DNA from: JAAYAY01 sp963674575
GTDB lineage: Bacteria; Planctomycetota; Planctomycetia; Pirellulales; Thermoguttaceae
Assembly (NCBI GenBank): GCA_963674575.2
Contig: CAXXQT010000008.1
Coordinates: 620,001 to 684,000, forward strand
Direction of reading: 5' to 3'
DNA: 64,000 nucleotides
This document shows positions 42,546 to 51,545 of the stretch, in pieces. Each line of letters starts with the position of its first letter. The stretch's first letter is position 1. The notes under the pieces are model-generated. The model was not told the DNA's origin. It worked only from the letters and a program-made list of their open reading frames with translations, and ran no database searches. A program made the translations under genes and the position numbers.

Positions 42546-44120
42546 ATGAGGTTCCACGGTTCTTTCGCTGGCCGATTCACGGGAAGTCGCAATAGCAGAA
42601 GCCCTTCGCTTCGTTCGATCCGTTTTGAGGCTCTCGAAACGCGGACGCTTCTCTCGGCAACCGCAACGGGCGCGGCCGCAGCCCTGGAGGGCGACACGGT
42701 GCTGGCGGCCTCCGCGGAAAGCGGCGAATCAGCCTCGTGGATCGACTCGCTCACATCCGAACAGGCCCGGGGCCGCGAGCAACTGCTGGCAATGCTCGAC
42801 AGCGGCGGGACGATCGACGATCTGGAGAGCTTCGAGCCGGTGGCGATGCCGGAGTCGTTCCTGGATGAGTTGTACGATACGTATAGTGACTATGTTGTTT
42901 GGGAATCCGTTGGTCCGGAAGCGATGTACCAGTTGTTTGGAGCCGATATCCTCCTTTGGCGCGGCGATACGCGTTGCTACCCCGCTTCTCAGAACACGAC
43001 CCTGACCGCCGTCGAGTACGACGCGGGGGAATACGCGGACAACGGCTTGGTGGACTATTTCGACCTGACGCGATCGGGTGACGAACTGGTTCTGACAATC
43101 AGTGAGGATACGGACTCGACTGAGGGCGTTTCGCTCGCGACGCGCTCGACGGTCACGCTCGACGCCACCGAGGTCGTTCGGGTTGTCTTGAACGGTTCCG
43201 GCGATGCCGACGTGTTCCGCATTCACAACCTGGGTGACTTTGGCGGTGACATTGCCGTGAACGGTGTGGAGTCCGATTCGGTGACGGATTCAGTCCAGGT
43301 TTACGATACCGAGGGCGATGACGTATGGATCGCCGCGGAGGGGCTGGGCATTTTCAGGATGGAAGACGCTTACGACGTGACGGTGAGCGACGTGGGCGTC
43401 TTGCACGGCTACGCCACGGCCGGTGGCGACGACCAGGCGCGACTTTTTGGCAACGATTCGTCCAACAAGCTCAAGGCGTTTGAGGGTGAGATGAATCTGG
43501 CACGGCTCTACAAGGGCGGCGTTTTCTGTCGGGCCAAGTTTTTCGAGTCGGTCGATATCGACGGCGGCGACGGTGAAGATACGGCGATCCTCTACGGGAC
43601 ACCCGGTGACGACCAATTCACTGCCACCAAGGACGAGGGAGCCTTCGAGTCGACTGTCGACGGTGGTTTCTCCTACGCCTACGAGCGCATCGAAACCGTG
43701 CGAGCCTATGGGGGCTCGGGCGAGGATCATGCCAGCTACGCCGACTCGGCGCTGGCCGACGAGGTGCGACTCCGCGTGACTGTTGCGGAGATCGGAGAAC
43801 GAGGCGCGGAGGCGTCCTACCTGTCGATTCGCCAGTTCGACACGTTCTATGCCGAGGCCAGTAGCGACGACGGCCAGGCAGACATCGTCAAGATGCACGA
43901 CACCGATTCGGCTGACCTGCTCACTGCCGAAATGGAAGAGGGCCAGGTTCACGCCCGATTCTACGCCGATACAACCGAGGCGGACGCTGCCGGCCTGATT
44001 TATGAAAGCCTTGGCTTCGAGATCACCAAGGGCTATTCCAGTTCGGACGGCGACGTGCGGGATGTGGAAGGTGTGGACGCTGGCCTTCTGGCCTGGAATG
44101 GGACGTGGGAAGACGCCTAG
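42546..44120 (+). CDS. Surface protein with LEPR-XLL-like motif and RTX-like repeats
   Basis: A 524-residue acidic secreted protein. After a basic N-terminus, the motif RFEALETRTLLSA resembles the LEPR-XLL/FEPLEDRLLLSA signal found at the start of many large planctomycete cell-surface proteins. The remainder is strongly acidic and Asp/Gly-rich (DGGDGEDTAILYGTPGDDQF, GGSGEDHASY), resembling RTX-type calcium-binding stretches, with beta-strand repeats such as DSVQVYDTEGDDVWIAAEG. It has no catalytic motif and is likely structural or adhesive. ATG 42546 follows GGGGGAG. It is transcribed in the same direction as the manA gene, but a 110-nt spacer separates them. Confidence 0.84.
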   Translation: MRFHGSFAGRFTGSRNSRSPSLRSIRFEALETRTLLSATATGAAAALEGDTVLAASAESGESASWIDSLTSEQARGREQLLAMLDSGGTIDDLESFEPVAMPESFLDELYDTYSDYVVWESVGPEAMYQLFGADILLWRGDTRCYPASQNTTLTAVEYDAGEYADNGLVDYFDLTRSGDELVLTISEDTDSTEGVSLATRSTVTLDATEVVRVVLNGSGDADVFRIHNLGDFGGDIAVNGVESDSVTDSVQVYDTEGDDVWIAAEGLGIFRMEDAYDVTVSDVGVLHGYATAGGDDQARLFGNDSSNKLKAFEGEMNLARLYKGGVFCRAKFFESVDIDGGDGEDTAILYGTPGDDQFTATKDEGAFESTVDGGFSYAYERIETVRAYGGSGEDHASYADSALADEVRLRVTVAEIGERGAEASYLSIRQFDTFYAEASSDDGQADIVKMHDTDSADLLTAEMEEGQVHARFYADTTEADAAGLIYESLGFEITKGYSSSDGDVRDVEGVDAGLLAWNGTWEDA

Positions 44121-44145
44121 GTTGGGCTCTGAGCGTGCCACCCAC
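44121..44145. repeat. TTGGGCTCTGAGCGTGCCAC motif, second copy
   Basis: Same 20-bp sequence as at 25015-25038. It directly follows the stop codon of the surface protein gene. Confidence 0.7.
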
Positions 44146-44264
44146 GACATCATCCCTTTGAGGGGCCTTCTTGTGGCGCAAGCTGAATTTCTTGGGGGGC
44201 GGCCGCTGGTGGGCGAGAGGCGGGGGAGCGGACAATCGCTCTTCCGGTGGGGGGCGTGGGTCCC

Positions 44265-44270
44265 TATAAT
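44265..44270 (+). promoter_or_regulatory. Possible -10 box for the lipoprotein gene
   Basis: TATAAT about 35 nt before ATG 44306. The -35 hexamer is not convincing. Confidence 0.4.
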
Positions 44271-44305
44271 CCCCGTTCCTTCTTTCCTCGCGGTGCGAGT
44301 CATTC

Positions 44306-44563
44306 ATGACAAAGGCATGGGCATTTCTGGTCGTGGTTGCCACCGGCCTCTCGGGCTGTTGTGGACTCCGTGTGCCCACGCTCCAAAGTCCCGGCACTGC
44401 CGAATATCAACGCGGTTGGGCGCAGCGCTACGATCCCTATCCTCAGGGTGAAGTGGGTCCCAGTGTCGATGGGGGCCGGCCGCGGGATTTCGATATTCTC
44501 CGGTCGGAATGCCAGCGGGCTCGCCAATTCTACCAGGCGCCGTATCAGCGCTCGTCACGGTAG
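44306..44563 (+). CDS. Small conserved lipoprotein
   Basis: An 85-residue lipoprotein. The signal peptide MTKAWAFLVVVATGLSGC ends in the lipobox GLSGC. The mature part reads PGTAEYQRGWAQRYDPYP, then GPSVDGGRPRDFD and ERQAPYQR-like residues. The FDPYP/GP..GGRPR pattern belongs to a small membrane or secreted protein family widespread in planctomycetes. Function unknown. Confidence 0.78.
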   Translation: MTKAWAFLVVVATGLSGCCGLRVPTLQSPGTAEYQRGWAQRYDPYPQGEVGPSVDGGRPRDFDILRSECQRARQFYQAPYQRSSR

Positions 44564-44856
44564 CGTTCGATCAGAGTGGGAAGCCAAGGCTGCGGAGAGG
44601 GTCAGAAGGCATACGTTTTCCAAGGCTCAGGGGCTCATCACGGCGGAGCGTGATGGCTGCTATGTGTGACCTTTCGTTTTCCGAACGTCCGGGGGGATTC
44701 TGTCGCGAGGGCGCGGGGCAGGGTATGATGAAATGTTCGGAGGATCGAGTGGTTGACGGTGTTGCGGCTTGATTCTCGAGAGAATGTCACGCGGTCCGGT
44801 GCTCTGTCCGGCTTGCTTTAGTGTGCGGTTTCACCACGCGTCCAGGAATTCAGTTC
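44564..44856. other. Spacer before the pseudouridine synthase gene
   Basis: About 290 nt. No open frame with coding character and no confident regulatory motif is visible. Confidence 0.4.
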
Positions 44857-45993
44857 ATGAAACGAAAAACGGCCCGTCGAGGGGGCAAGAAGTCTGTGGC
44901 TGGCGCGACCGGCAAGCGGGTGGCCAGGAAGGGGGGCAAGGCCCCGGTGGCCAAGGGCACAAAGGGTGTGAAGGGGGCCAAGGGCACGAAGGGAGTCAAG
45001 GGCACGAAGGGAGTCAAGGGCACGAAGGGAGTCAAGGGCACGAAGGGAGTCAAGGGCACGAAGGGAGCCAAGGGCACGAAGGGAGCCAAGGGCACGAAGG
45101 GAGCCAAGGGCACGAAGGGAGCCTCCTCGGATCGACCTGAAAAGGGCCGCCGTGGGGGTGCTAAGGGGCGTGGTTCTTCGTCGTCCGCTTCTGCAAGGCC
45201 CCGGCGACCCTCGGGAAAGCCCCGTCAGGCTCGTCCGACCAGGGCGGCAGAGCCCCTTTCGCACGGTCCCGAGCGATTGCAGAAGGTTCTTGCGGCCGCC
45301 GGACTGGGGAGCCGTCGCCAGTGCGAGGAGTTGATCCTGACCGGGCGCGTCGAGATTGACCGGAAGGTCGTCACAGAACTTGGCACGCGGGTGGATCTGC
45401 AGACGCAACACGTCCGTGTCGACGGGGTGGAACTGCGCAAGCCGAAAACGGTCTGGTATGCCCTGAACAAGCCGGTCGGCGTGCTTTGCACGAATCGCGA
45501 TCCCGGTGGTCGTCCGCGGGCGATCGACCTGGTGCCTGACGCGAAGGAGCGGTTGTTCCCCGTGGGGCGGCTCGATATGAACAGTGAAGGCCTGCTGCTG
45601 CTGACCAACGATGGCGATCTGGCGAATCGGCTGGCCCATCCCCGTTACGGGATCACGAAGACCTATCGCGTTCTGGTGGCGGGGCAGCCGACGGCGGAGA
45701 CGATGACGCAGCTTCGGAAGGGCGTGTACCTGGCGGAAGGGCTTACGAAGATCACAGGGGTGACCATCAAGCGTCGCTACAAGAAGGCGACCATTCTGGA
45801 AATGGTGCTCCAGGAAGGCAAGAACCGGGAGATTCGCCGAGTTCTTGCCCGGCTTGGGCACAAGGTCATGCGCCTGGTGCGGGTCGCCATGGGGCCCGTC
45901 AAAATCGGCGAGTTAGGCCCTGGCGACAGCCGCCGGCTGACTCCGAAGGAAATGGACGCGCTGCGTCGACACATGCGGGAAGGAAGATCATGA
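44857..45993 (+). CDS. Pseudouridine synthase (RluB/RsuA family) with a long Lys-rich repetitive N-terminus
   Basis: A 378-residue protein. The C-terminal 250 residues form an S4 domain (RLQKVLAAAGLGSRRQCEELI) followed by the catalytic pseudouridine synthase fold, with the active-site block FPVGRLDMNSEGLLLLTNDG, its Asp in the GRLD motif, and EGKNREIRRVLARLGHKV near the end. This family isomerises uridines in 23S or 16S rRNA. The N-terminal roughly 125 residues are Lys/Gly repeats encoded by an 18-bp array (44978-45121), resembling histone H1/alanine-lysine tails that bind nucleic acids; the length probably varies between strains. The gene overlaps pyrK by 4 nt. Confidence 0.9.
   Translation: MKRKTARRGGKKSVAGATGKRVARKGGKAPVAKGTKGVKGAKGTKGVKGTKGVKGTKGVKGTKGVKGTKGAKGTKGAKGTKGAKGTKGASSDRPEKGRRGGAKGRGSSSSASARPRRPSGKPRQARPTRAAEPLSHGPERLQKVLAAAGLGSRRQCEELILTGRVEIDRKVVTELGTRVDLQTQHVRVDGVELRKPKTVWYALNKPVGVLCTNRDPGGRPRAIDLVPDAKERLFPVGRLDMNSEGLLLLTNDGDLANRLAHPRYGITKTYRVLVAGQPTAETMTQLRKGVYLAEGLTKITGVTIKRRYKKATILEMVLQEGKNREIRRVLARLGHKVMRLVRVAMGPVKIGELGPGDSRRLTPKEMDALRRHMREGRS
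44978..45121. repeat. 18-bp coding tandem array (GGAGTCAAGGGCACGAAG), about 8 units
   Basis: Units encode GVKGTK or GAKGTK. The first units carry GTC and the later ones GCC. The reading frame is preserved for any unit number. Confidence 0.95.
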
Positions 45994-46865
45994 GCGCAGA
46001 AGGCGGCATGCCGGCTTACCCCGATCAGGCCTGGCACGGATCGGCCGACGTGATCGAGAATGTTGAAATGGCCGACGGAACGTGCCGGGTTCGTCTGGAA
46101 TGTCCGGACTTGGCGGCTCGGGTGACTCCGGGCCAGTTCGTGATGCTGCGATTGTCGGGGGGCGACGATCCGCTCCTGGGGCGGCCGCTGGCCATGTACG
46201 AGGTTGCTCTCGACAAGGCAGGAAAGCCTTGGGCCCTCGACGTGGTCTATCTCGTGGTGGGCAAGATGACCGGGCGGTTGGCCCGGCTTCGGCCCGGCGA
46301 TCGCCTGGACCTTTGGGGTCCGCTCGGAAACGGCTTCTCCGTGGAGGCCGTCGACCATCTGGTCATGGTCGCTGGCGGCATTGGCCAGACGCCGTTCCTG
46401 TCGCTGGGCCAGGAGGCTTTGGGAAGCCGGTCTTACGGCGCCGACGCGGCGCGGACGGGGCGTGCTGGTCGCGTGACTCTGTGTTACGGGGCCCGCAGCG
46501 AGCGGTTCCTGGCAGGGATCGACGACTTTCGCGGCGCAGGGATCGACGTCCATGTCGCCACGGACGACGGCTCGGCGGGCCACCACGGGCTGGTGACGGA
46601 GTTGATTGAGCCGGCCGTTCGGGAAGTGAAAGGGAGTTGTCGGATCGTATGCTGCGGGCCGGAGCCCATGTTGAAGGCGGTGACGCAGGTGGCGTCACAA
46701 CTCGGTGTTCCGTGCCAGGTTTCTCTTGAGACCCCGATGGCCTGCGGGATGGGCATCTGCTTTAGTTGCGTGGCGAAGATCCGAGATAGAGACGGCGACT
46801 GGGACTATCGACGGACGTGCGTTGAGGGGCCGATTTTCGATGCCGCGAGGATCGAGTTCGATTGA
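45990..46865 (+). CDS. pyrK: Dihydroorotate dehydrogenase electron-transfer subunit-like flavoprotein (PyrK)
   Basis: A 291-residue protein with a ferredoxin-reductase fold. The FAD-binding barrel has RPLAMYEV, PGDRLDLWGPLGNGFSV gives the domain break, and VMVAGGIGQTPFLSL is the NAD-binding motif. The C-terminus has a four-Cys [2Fe-2S] cluster (ETPMACGMGICFSCVAKI, then RTCVEGP). In type 1B dihydroorotate dehydrogenase this subunit passes electrons from PyrD to NAD. No pyrD is adjacent in the window, so another electron-transfer partner is possible. ATG 45990 overlaps the pseudouridine synthase stop (ATGA). Confidence 0.88.
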   Translation: MSAEGGMPAYPDQAWHGSADVIENVEMADGTCRVRLECPDLAARVTPGQFVMLRLSGGDDPLLGRPLAMYEVALDKAGKPWALDVVYLVVGKMTGRLARLRPGDRLDLWGPLGNGFSVEAVDHLVMVAGGIGQTPFLSLGQEALGSRSYGADAARTGRAGRVTLCYGARSERFLAGIDDFRGAGIDVHVATDDGSAGHHGLVTELIEPAVREVKGSCRIVCCGPEPMLKAVTQVASQLGVPCQVSLETPMACGMGICFSCVAKIRDRDGDWDYRRTCVEGPIFDAARIEFD

Positions 46866-46902
46866 GACCTCGCTTGAGGGGAGGCGGGTGAAAAGGGAAA
46901 AG

Positions 46903-47203
46903 GCTTCCCGTCGCGTCGCGAGCGAATCAGGCGTTCTGGGCAATCGGATGGTGAGTCTCTGACGCCGCCAAGAGCCCGGCTGCCGATGGCAAATTCGATC
47001 GATCGAGGAAATCGCTGCTGCTGGCAGAGAGGAGCAGCCGGGCTAGGGGAGCGGGCTTCCGGTCACGTCGCGAGCGAATCAGGCCTTTTGGCAGCCGGAT
47101 GGTGAGTTTCTGACGCTGCCAAGAGCCCGGCTGCTGATGGCAAATTGGGGCGATCGTGGAAATTCCCAGTGCCGGCAAGGAGAGCAGTCGGGCTAGAGGA
47201 GTC
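46903..47203. repeat. Two tandem copies of a roughly 145-bp unit containing AGCCCGGCT palindromes
   Basis: GTCGCGTCGCGAGCGAATCAG at about 46911 and GTCACGTCGCGAGCGAATCAG at about 47055 start two units. Each carries AAGAGCCCGGCTGC and AGCAGCCGGGCTAG-type arms (the second is GCAGTCGGGCTAG). It belongs to the same motif family as 32377-33446. Confidence 0.8.
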
Positions 47204-47242
47204 CGGTAGAGGCGTTTGGCCGCAGGCACCGCGCAAGACACA

Positions 47243-47275
47243 GGGCTTCGGTGTCGTTCACCGAAGCCCGTTGTA
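47243..47275 (-). terminator. Probable rpsT terminator hairpin
   Basis: GGGCTTCGGTG pairs with CACCGAAGCCC (11 bp, 5-nt loop) 30 nt after the rpsT stop. The T-tract on the minus strand is weak. Confidence 0.55.
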
Positions 47276-47299
47276 TTTTCGAGTACCTGTCGCGATGGG

Positions 47300-47569
47300 T
47301 CAGGCTTGCTTGAGTGCCTTGATATCGCGTGACATGCGCGACTTCAGGCGGGCGACCGCATTGCGATGGATGAGGTTCGACGACCCGGCCTTGTCCAGCT
47401 TCTTGGCGGCGACGCGGAACTCGGTCTCTGCCTTTTCGACGTCGGCTGCCTTGATGGCTTCGCGAACCTTGCGGCACTGGGTGCGGACTTCGCTTCGGCG
47501 TGCCCGATTGTGGATTCGGCGTTGCTCGTTCTGAAGCAGTCGCTTCTTGGCGCTTTTGGTATTCGGCAT
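47300..47569 (-). CDS. rpsT: 30S ribosomal protein S20
   Basis: An 89-residue, strongly basic small-subunit protein. MPNTKSAKKRLLQNEQRRIHN at the N-terminus and the helical bundle RSEVRTQCRKVREAIKAAD, AAKKLDKAGSSNLIHRNAVARLKSRM match S20 throughout. It binds 16S rRNA early in 30S assembly. The gene is monocistronic, on the minus strand, with a hairpin downstream. Nothing is odd about length or motif. Confidence 0.96.
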   Translation of the reverse strand: MPNTKSAKKRLLQNEQRRIHNRARRSEVRTQCRKVREAIKAADVEKAETEFRVAAKKLDKAGSSNLIHRNAVARLKSRMSRDIKALKQA

Positions 47570-47732
47570 AACTCGTTTCTCAAAAACGTGCGGTGTATGC
47601 TATTGGGGGCATGGCCCCGTCCGTTTGGACTGTTTTCTTGTTCCCGCCGGGAAACCCTTCAGGTTCCATGTCAGACTGAGGTCGAGTTGGGAGAACTCGA
47701 CGCAATTCCAACGCCGTCCCGGAACCAAACTA

Positions 47733-49091
47733 TCAATCTTCTCGGTTTTTGGCGATCTTGTCCAGTAGTGCCGCGATATCTTTGTAGCCAAAATCCATAG
47801 CGGCCAGGGTGTTGCCATACTGCTCGGCCGCATCGTAGTTTTTCAGGCCCAACTCCAGTTTCGCCGCATGGTAGAGGGCATCTTTCTTGTTTTCTTCGTC
47901 CTGATCGGAGATTTCGCGGACGGCGTTCGCGTAGTGATCCGAGGCGAGTTTGTATTGCTTGATGTGCTGGAAGCACTTACCGAGTTCCAATTGGCACTGG
48001 CCGTGGTGCTTGGTGTCGTTTCTGGCCTGCTGGAACTGTTGAATTGCCTCGCTGAACTTACTTAATTTGAGGTAGCGTTGGCCTAGCTTGAAGCGGTAGG
48101 AGCCGTTGCTCGGCGAGCGTTGGACGAGGTACTCGTAGTATTCCAACTCCTTTTCTACCAATTGCTTACGAGCAATGAGCAGGCGTTTCTTGGCTTCATC
48201 CGTTCCGGCTTCCGCCGCGGCTTTTTCGGCCTTGGAGAGGCGGTCGCGGAAGATCTGCAGCTGAATGCCCTTCAGGGTCTCCTGGATTTCGGTATCGTCA
48301 GGGAACTCCTCGATGGCCTTGGTGAGGATCTCCACGGCCTGGTCTCCGTTGCCCGCTCGCTGATACATGGAGGCCAGTTCGTTGTAGGCGGCCTTGTCGC
48401 GGGGGTTTTTCTTGATTTGGCGGCGGAGCTGTTCTTCCGGGGAGAGTTCTTCTCGTTGCACGCCGGCAGTTGACGAGGCCTTCTTGACGTCGCGGCTTGA
48501 TTCGGCTTCCTCGTAGCCTCCCTTCTGCATCGTCATTTCGGCGGCGATTTGGCCAATTTGCCGCTGGGCCTCTTCGTCGTCCGGCTTGGCCTTGAGCACG
48601 CGTCGCCAGCAGAGTTCGGCGAGGTCGAACTCTTTTCGCTCGCGAAACACCGGGCCGCAGACGCGGTTGATGTGCAGGTCGTCCGGATTGAACTTGAGGG
48701 CGGCGCGGAGATAAACAGCCTGGGTGTCGCTGTGTTCCATGTGCCCGCACGCGTCAGCCAGGGCGAGAAAGGTGGCGGTATCCCGGGGATTGGCCATCAG
48801 GGCCTCCAGGCCGCTCTTGATGACGCCCTTCCAGTCCTTCTGGAGGGCAGCTTTCTTGACCCCTCCTTTGGAGCCGATGCCCTTGAGGAACGAGCCCTTT
48901 TTCTTGTCCCCGTGCTTCTGAAAAAGGTTGGCCAAGCAGGTTTGGGTATAGAGGACGTTTCCGGGATCAGCCACGACGCACTGGCAGAAGAGATCGTGGG
49001 CGTAGTCGTGGTTGCCCTTGCCCATGAGGTTGTTAGCGTGCTGGAATAGCTGCTGCAGTCTCTTGTTGGGGCCGCTGGGTTGTTCGGTCAT
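47733..49091 (-). CDS. Tetratricopeptide-repeat protein
   Basis: A 452-residue protein of TPR helices. It starts SGPNKRLQQLFQHANNLMGKGNHDYAHDLF and has TPR-like pairs such as ATFLALADACGHMEHSDTQA, AYNELASMYQRAGNGDQAVEI and YRFKLGQRYLKLSKFSEAI. A charged coiled-coil-like piece (RLSKAEKAAAEAGTDEAKKRL) separates the last three repeats. No signal peptide is visible, so it is likely cytoplasmic. A start at 49124 is possible but neither start has a good ribosome-binding site. Similar proteins are widespread in planctomycetes. It probably serves as a protein-binding scaffold. Confidence 0.85.
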   Translation of the reverse strand: MTEQPSGPNKRLQQLFQHANNLMGKGNHDYAHDLFCQCVVADPGNVLYTQTCLANLFQKHGDKKKGSFLKGIGSKGGVKKAALQKDWKGVIKSGLEALMANPRDTATFLALADACGHMEHSDTQAVYLRAALKFNPDDLHINRVCGPVFRERKEFDLAELCWRRVLKAKPDDEEAQRQIGQIAAEMTMQKGGYEEAESSRDVKKASSTAGVQREELSPEEQLRRQIKKNPRDKAAYNELASMYQRAGNGDQAVEILTKAIEEFPDDTEIQETLKGIQLQIFRDRLSKAEKAAAEAGTDEAKKRLLIARKQLVEKELEYYEYLVQRSPSNGSYRFKLGQRYLKLSKFSEAIQQFQQARNDTKHHGQCQLELGKCFQHIKQYKLASDHYANAVREISDQDEENKKDALYHAAKLELGLKNYDAAEQYGNTLAAMDFGYKDIAALLDKIAKNRED

Positions 49092-49188
49092 TGGGGTTGG
49101 AGCCCGGGGGTTGAAGGGCAACATGGCCCCGGCGTAGAGTAAGAGATGCCCCCCACGCCGAGTGAAACAGCCTATTCTGCTATTCTAA

Positions 49189-49498
49189 GGCAACAGGGCG
49201 AAAAAAATCTACCAGTTGGACGCACAAATGGTGCTGGATGGTCGATGAGCGTGCGAAACAGCGGAAACAGGGAGGCTGTATCGGTTTTGGTCCCCTGTTT
49301 CGGACGCTCATCGACTATCCAGGGCCATTTCCCGAGGGCAGAAATCCGAACCCGCTGACAACATCAGGATTAGGAAAAGGTGTGAACATGTGGAGCGGCC
49401 AGGCGGGTGTCCTGTTCAACCCACGTTGTGCTCCACATATCCACGCCTTTTCCCAATCCTGGAGCGTCCAACCGGTAGGTTTTTTTCGCCCTGTTGTC
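49189..49498. mobile_element. MITE-like element with terminal inverted repeats and two internal hairpins, copy 2 (inverted relative to copy 1)
   Basis: Terminal repeats 49189-49223 and 49464-49498 share CAACAGGGCGAAAAAAA, TCTACCAGTTGGACGC with few changes. The first hairpin pairs 49234-49261 with 49295-49322 (28 bp, 2 mismatches), the second 49365-49395 with 49431-49462 (about 27 of 32). Its right end abuts the start region of the CobA-HemD gene. Its second hairpin resembles the first hairpin of copy 1 read in reverse, so the copies have opposite orientation. Confidence 0.85.
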
Positions 49499-49565
49499 TA
49501 ACACGTTGGTACGACAGCACAACGGTTCGTTTTGCGGGCTTCGCTTTTGGAGAATCCCCCCAGGA

Positions 49566-51110
49566 ATGACACGAAGAAGTGACAAAAAAACCGGGATCGT
49601 TTACCTCATCGGAGCGGGGCCGGGCGACCCGGGCTTGATCACCCTCCGTGGGGCTGAATGCCTCAGGCTGGCCGATTTCGTGCTTCACGACTACCTGGTT
49701 GACCCCCGGGTCCTGCGCCATGCAAGTTCCGAGGCAGAGGTTGTCTGTCTGGGGCACCACAGCCGGCAGCGGATGATGGGTCAGGAGGAGATCAACGAGT
49801 TGATGATCCGCGAGGCGAAGCGAGGGCGTATCGTGGCTCGCCTCAAAGGGGGGGATCCCGACGTATTTGGTCGGCTTGCGGACGAGACGGAGGCCCTGCG
49901 AGACGCCGCGATCCCCTACGAGATCGTGCCCGGCGTGACGGCTGCCCTGGCGGCGGGAGGCTATGCCGAGATCGATCTGACCCATGCGGATCATTCCTCG
50001 TGTTTGGCCCTGGTGACCGGCCAGGAGCGGCGGGGCAAGAAAGGGCCGGCCCTCGACTATCGAGCCCTGGCGGGATTTCCGGGAACGCTCGTTTTCTACA
50101 TGGGGATCCGCAACGCGGCCGAGTGGAGCCGGGCCTTAATCGACGGGGGCAAAGCTCCTGAGACCCCGGTGGCGATCGTTCGCCGATGCACGCTTCCCGA
50201 TCAGGCGGTGGTTCGAGCCACGTTGGAAACGGTTGCCGAGACGATTCGCACGGCACGAATTCTGCCGCCCGCGGTGACCATCGTGGGAACCGGCGCCGGG
50301 CTGGGTCCCGAGGTTTCGTGGTTTGCCTCGCGGCCTCTGTTTGGCAAGACGGTGCTGGTTACCCGACCGCGTCACCAGGCGGAGCCGCTTTGCCGGCGCC
50401 TGGCGGAACTGGGGGCTCGGGTTCTATTGCAACCCACCATTGAGATCAAGGCCTGCAAGGACTGGGGCCCCGTTGACGAGGCGTTGGCAGGCCTCGATCG
50501 ATTTGATTGGCTCGTCTTTTCCAGTTCCAACGGGGTCCAGCATCTGCTCTCGCGTTTGTTTGCTCTGGGAAGGGATACCCGAGCGCTTGGCTCGATCAAA
50601 CTGGGGGCCATTGGGCCCGGAACGGCCGAGGCGTTGGCGTCCTGGCATTTGAAGGCGGATCTGGTTCCCAGCGAGTATCGGGCCGAGTCGCTGGCCGATG
50701 AGTTGGCGCCCCACGTAGCGGACAAGCATGTGCTGCTGGCTCGGGCGAGTCGTGGGCGGGAAGTGCTTGCGGAGCGATTGGAGCAGGCCGGCGCGCAGGT
50801 GTCGCAGGTCGTTGTCTACGAGAGTTGTGACGTGGAGCAGGCCGACCCGGAAGTGGAGGCCTCGCTTTGGGAGGACCAAATCGACTGGGTCACCGTCACG
50901 AGTTCGGCGATTGCAAGATCAGCCGTTCGTCTGTTCCAGGAAGGGTTGGGAAGGGCGAAGTTGGCAAGTATCAGCCCGATCACCTCGGAGACCCTGCGCC
51001 AAATGGGCCACGATCCGGGAGCCGAGGCGACGGAGTACACGATGGACGGTGTGGTGGAGGCAATCCTCAGAGTCGAGGGAGAAGATGGGAAGGGTACGTC
51101 AGCGCGGTAG
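49566..51110 (+). CDS. Uroporphyrinogen-III C-methyltransferase / uroporphyrinogen-III synthase fusion
   Basis: A 514-residue bifunctional enzyme. Residues 1 to about 255 are a CobA/SUMT methyltransferase: VYLIGAGPGDPGLITLRG at the start, VVCLGHHSRQ, VARLKGGDPDVFGR, and PYEIVPGVTAALAA. Residues about 260-505 are a HemD-type uroporphyrinogen-III synthase (VLVTRPRHQAEPLCRRLAE, FDWLVFSSSNGVQHLL, VVVYESCDVEQ, DWVTVTSSAIARSAV). The fusion makes and then methylates uroporphyrinogen III toward siroheme and cobalamin. ATG 49566 is chosen; upstream in-frame starts fall in the transposable-element end. Confidence 0.92.
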   Translation: MTRRSDKKTGIVYLIGAGPGDPGLITLRGAECLRLADFVLHDYLVDPRVLRHASSEAEVVCLGHHSRQRMMGQEEINELMIREAKRGRIVARLKGGDPDVFGRLADETEALRDAAIPYEIVPGVTAALAAGGYAEIDLTHADHSSCLALVTGQERRGKKGPALDYRALAGFPGTLVFYMGIRNAAEWSRALIDGGKAPETPVAIVRRCTLPDQAVVRATLETVAETIRTARILPPAVTIVGTGAGLGPEVSWFASRPLFGKTVLVTRPRHQAEPLCRRLAELGARVLLQPTIEIKACKDWGPVDEALAGLDRFDWLVFSSSNGVQHLLSRLFALGRDTRALGSIKLGAIGPGTAEALASWHLKADLVPSEYRAESLADELAPHVADKHVLLARASRGREVLAERLEQAGAQVSQVVVYESCDVEQADPEVEASLWEDQIDWVTVTSSAIARSAVRLFQEGLGRAKLASISPITSETLRQMGHDPGAEATEYTMDGVVEAILRVEGEDGKGTSAR

Positions 51111-51111
51111 A

Positions 51112-51294
51112 TCAAACTTGCTCGCGAAGCGTTGACCAACTCAGATAGCCGAGAATACCGGAGCAGACGATGAAGCCGATATCCATCACGCTGCTGACGC
51201 GGTTGAACGGCGTTCCCATGGCAATATCCAGCCCAAAAACGAGCAAGACAAGGGCCGAGATGGCGATTCCGAGGATGCAGAGGGCTTTGGCCAT
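51112..51294 (-). CDS. Small membrane protein of unknown function
   Basis: A 60-residue protein with two membrane segments (AKALCILGIAISALVLLVFGLDI and VMDIGFIVCSGILGYLSWS). It is convergent with the CobA-HemD gene. Short size and conserved appearance fit the many small planctomycete membrane proteins. Function unknown. Confidence 0.62.
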   Translation of the reverse strand: MAKALCILGIAISALVLLVFGLDIAMGTPFNRVSSVMDIGFIVCSGILGYLSWSTLREQV

Positions 51295-51545
51295 TGGAAA
51301 GGGTTCCCAGGAACACCTGTAATGTTTCGCGGACTAACGTATTCTCCCAAGAATACCCAGCATATTCTAATATAATTCGCCAGCGACGCTACCTCTACCA
51401 CTAAAGTGCCGTCTGAATGACCATTTCGGGTGCCATTCGTGGGCTTTGGGGGGGATATTCCGGCTGCGACGTTTGCGGGGTCTTCTTGGAGGCTCTGGCA
51501 AAACGAGTGAGTTTCCCACGGGCATGGGTACACCGGCCTGTGGAT

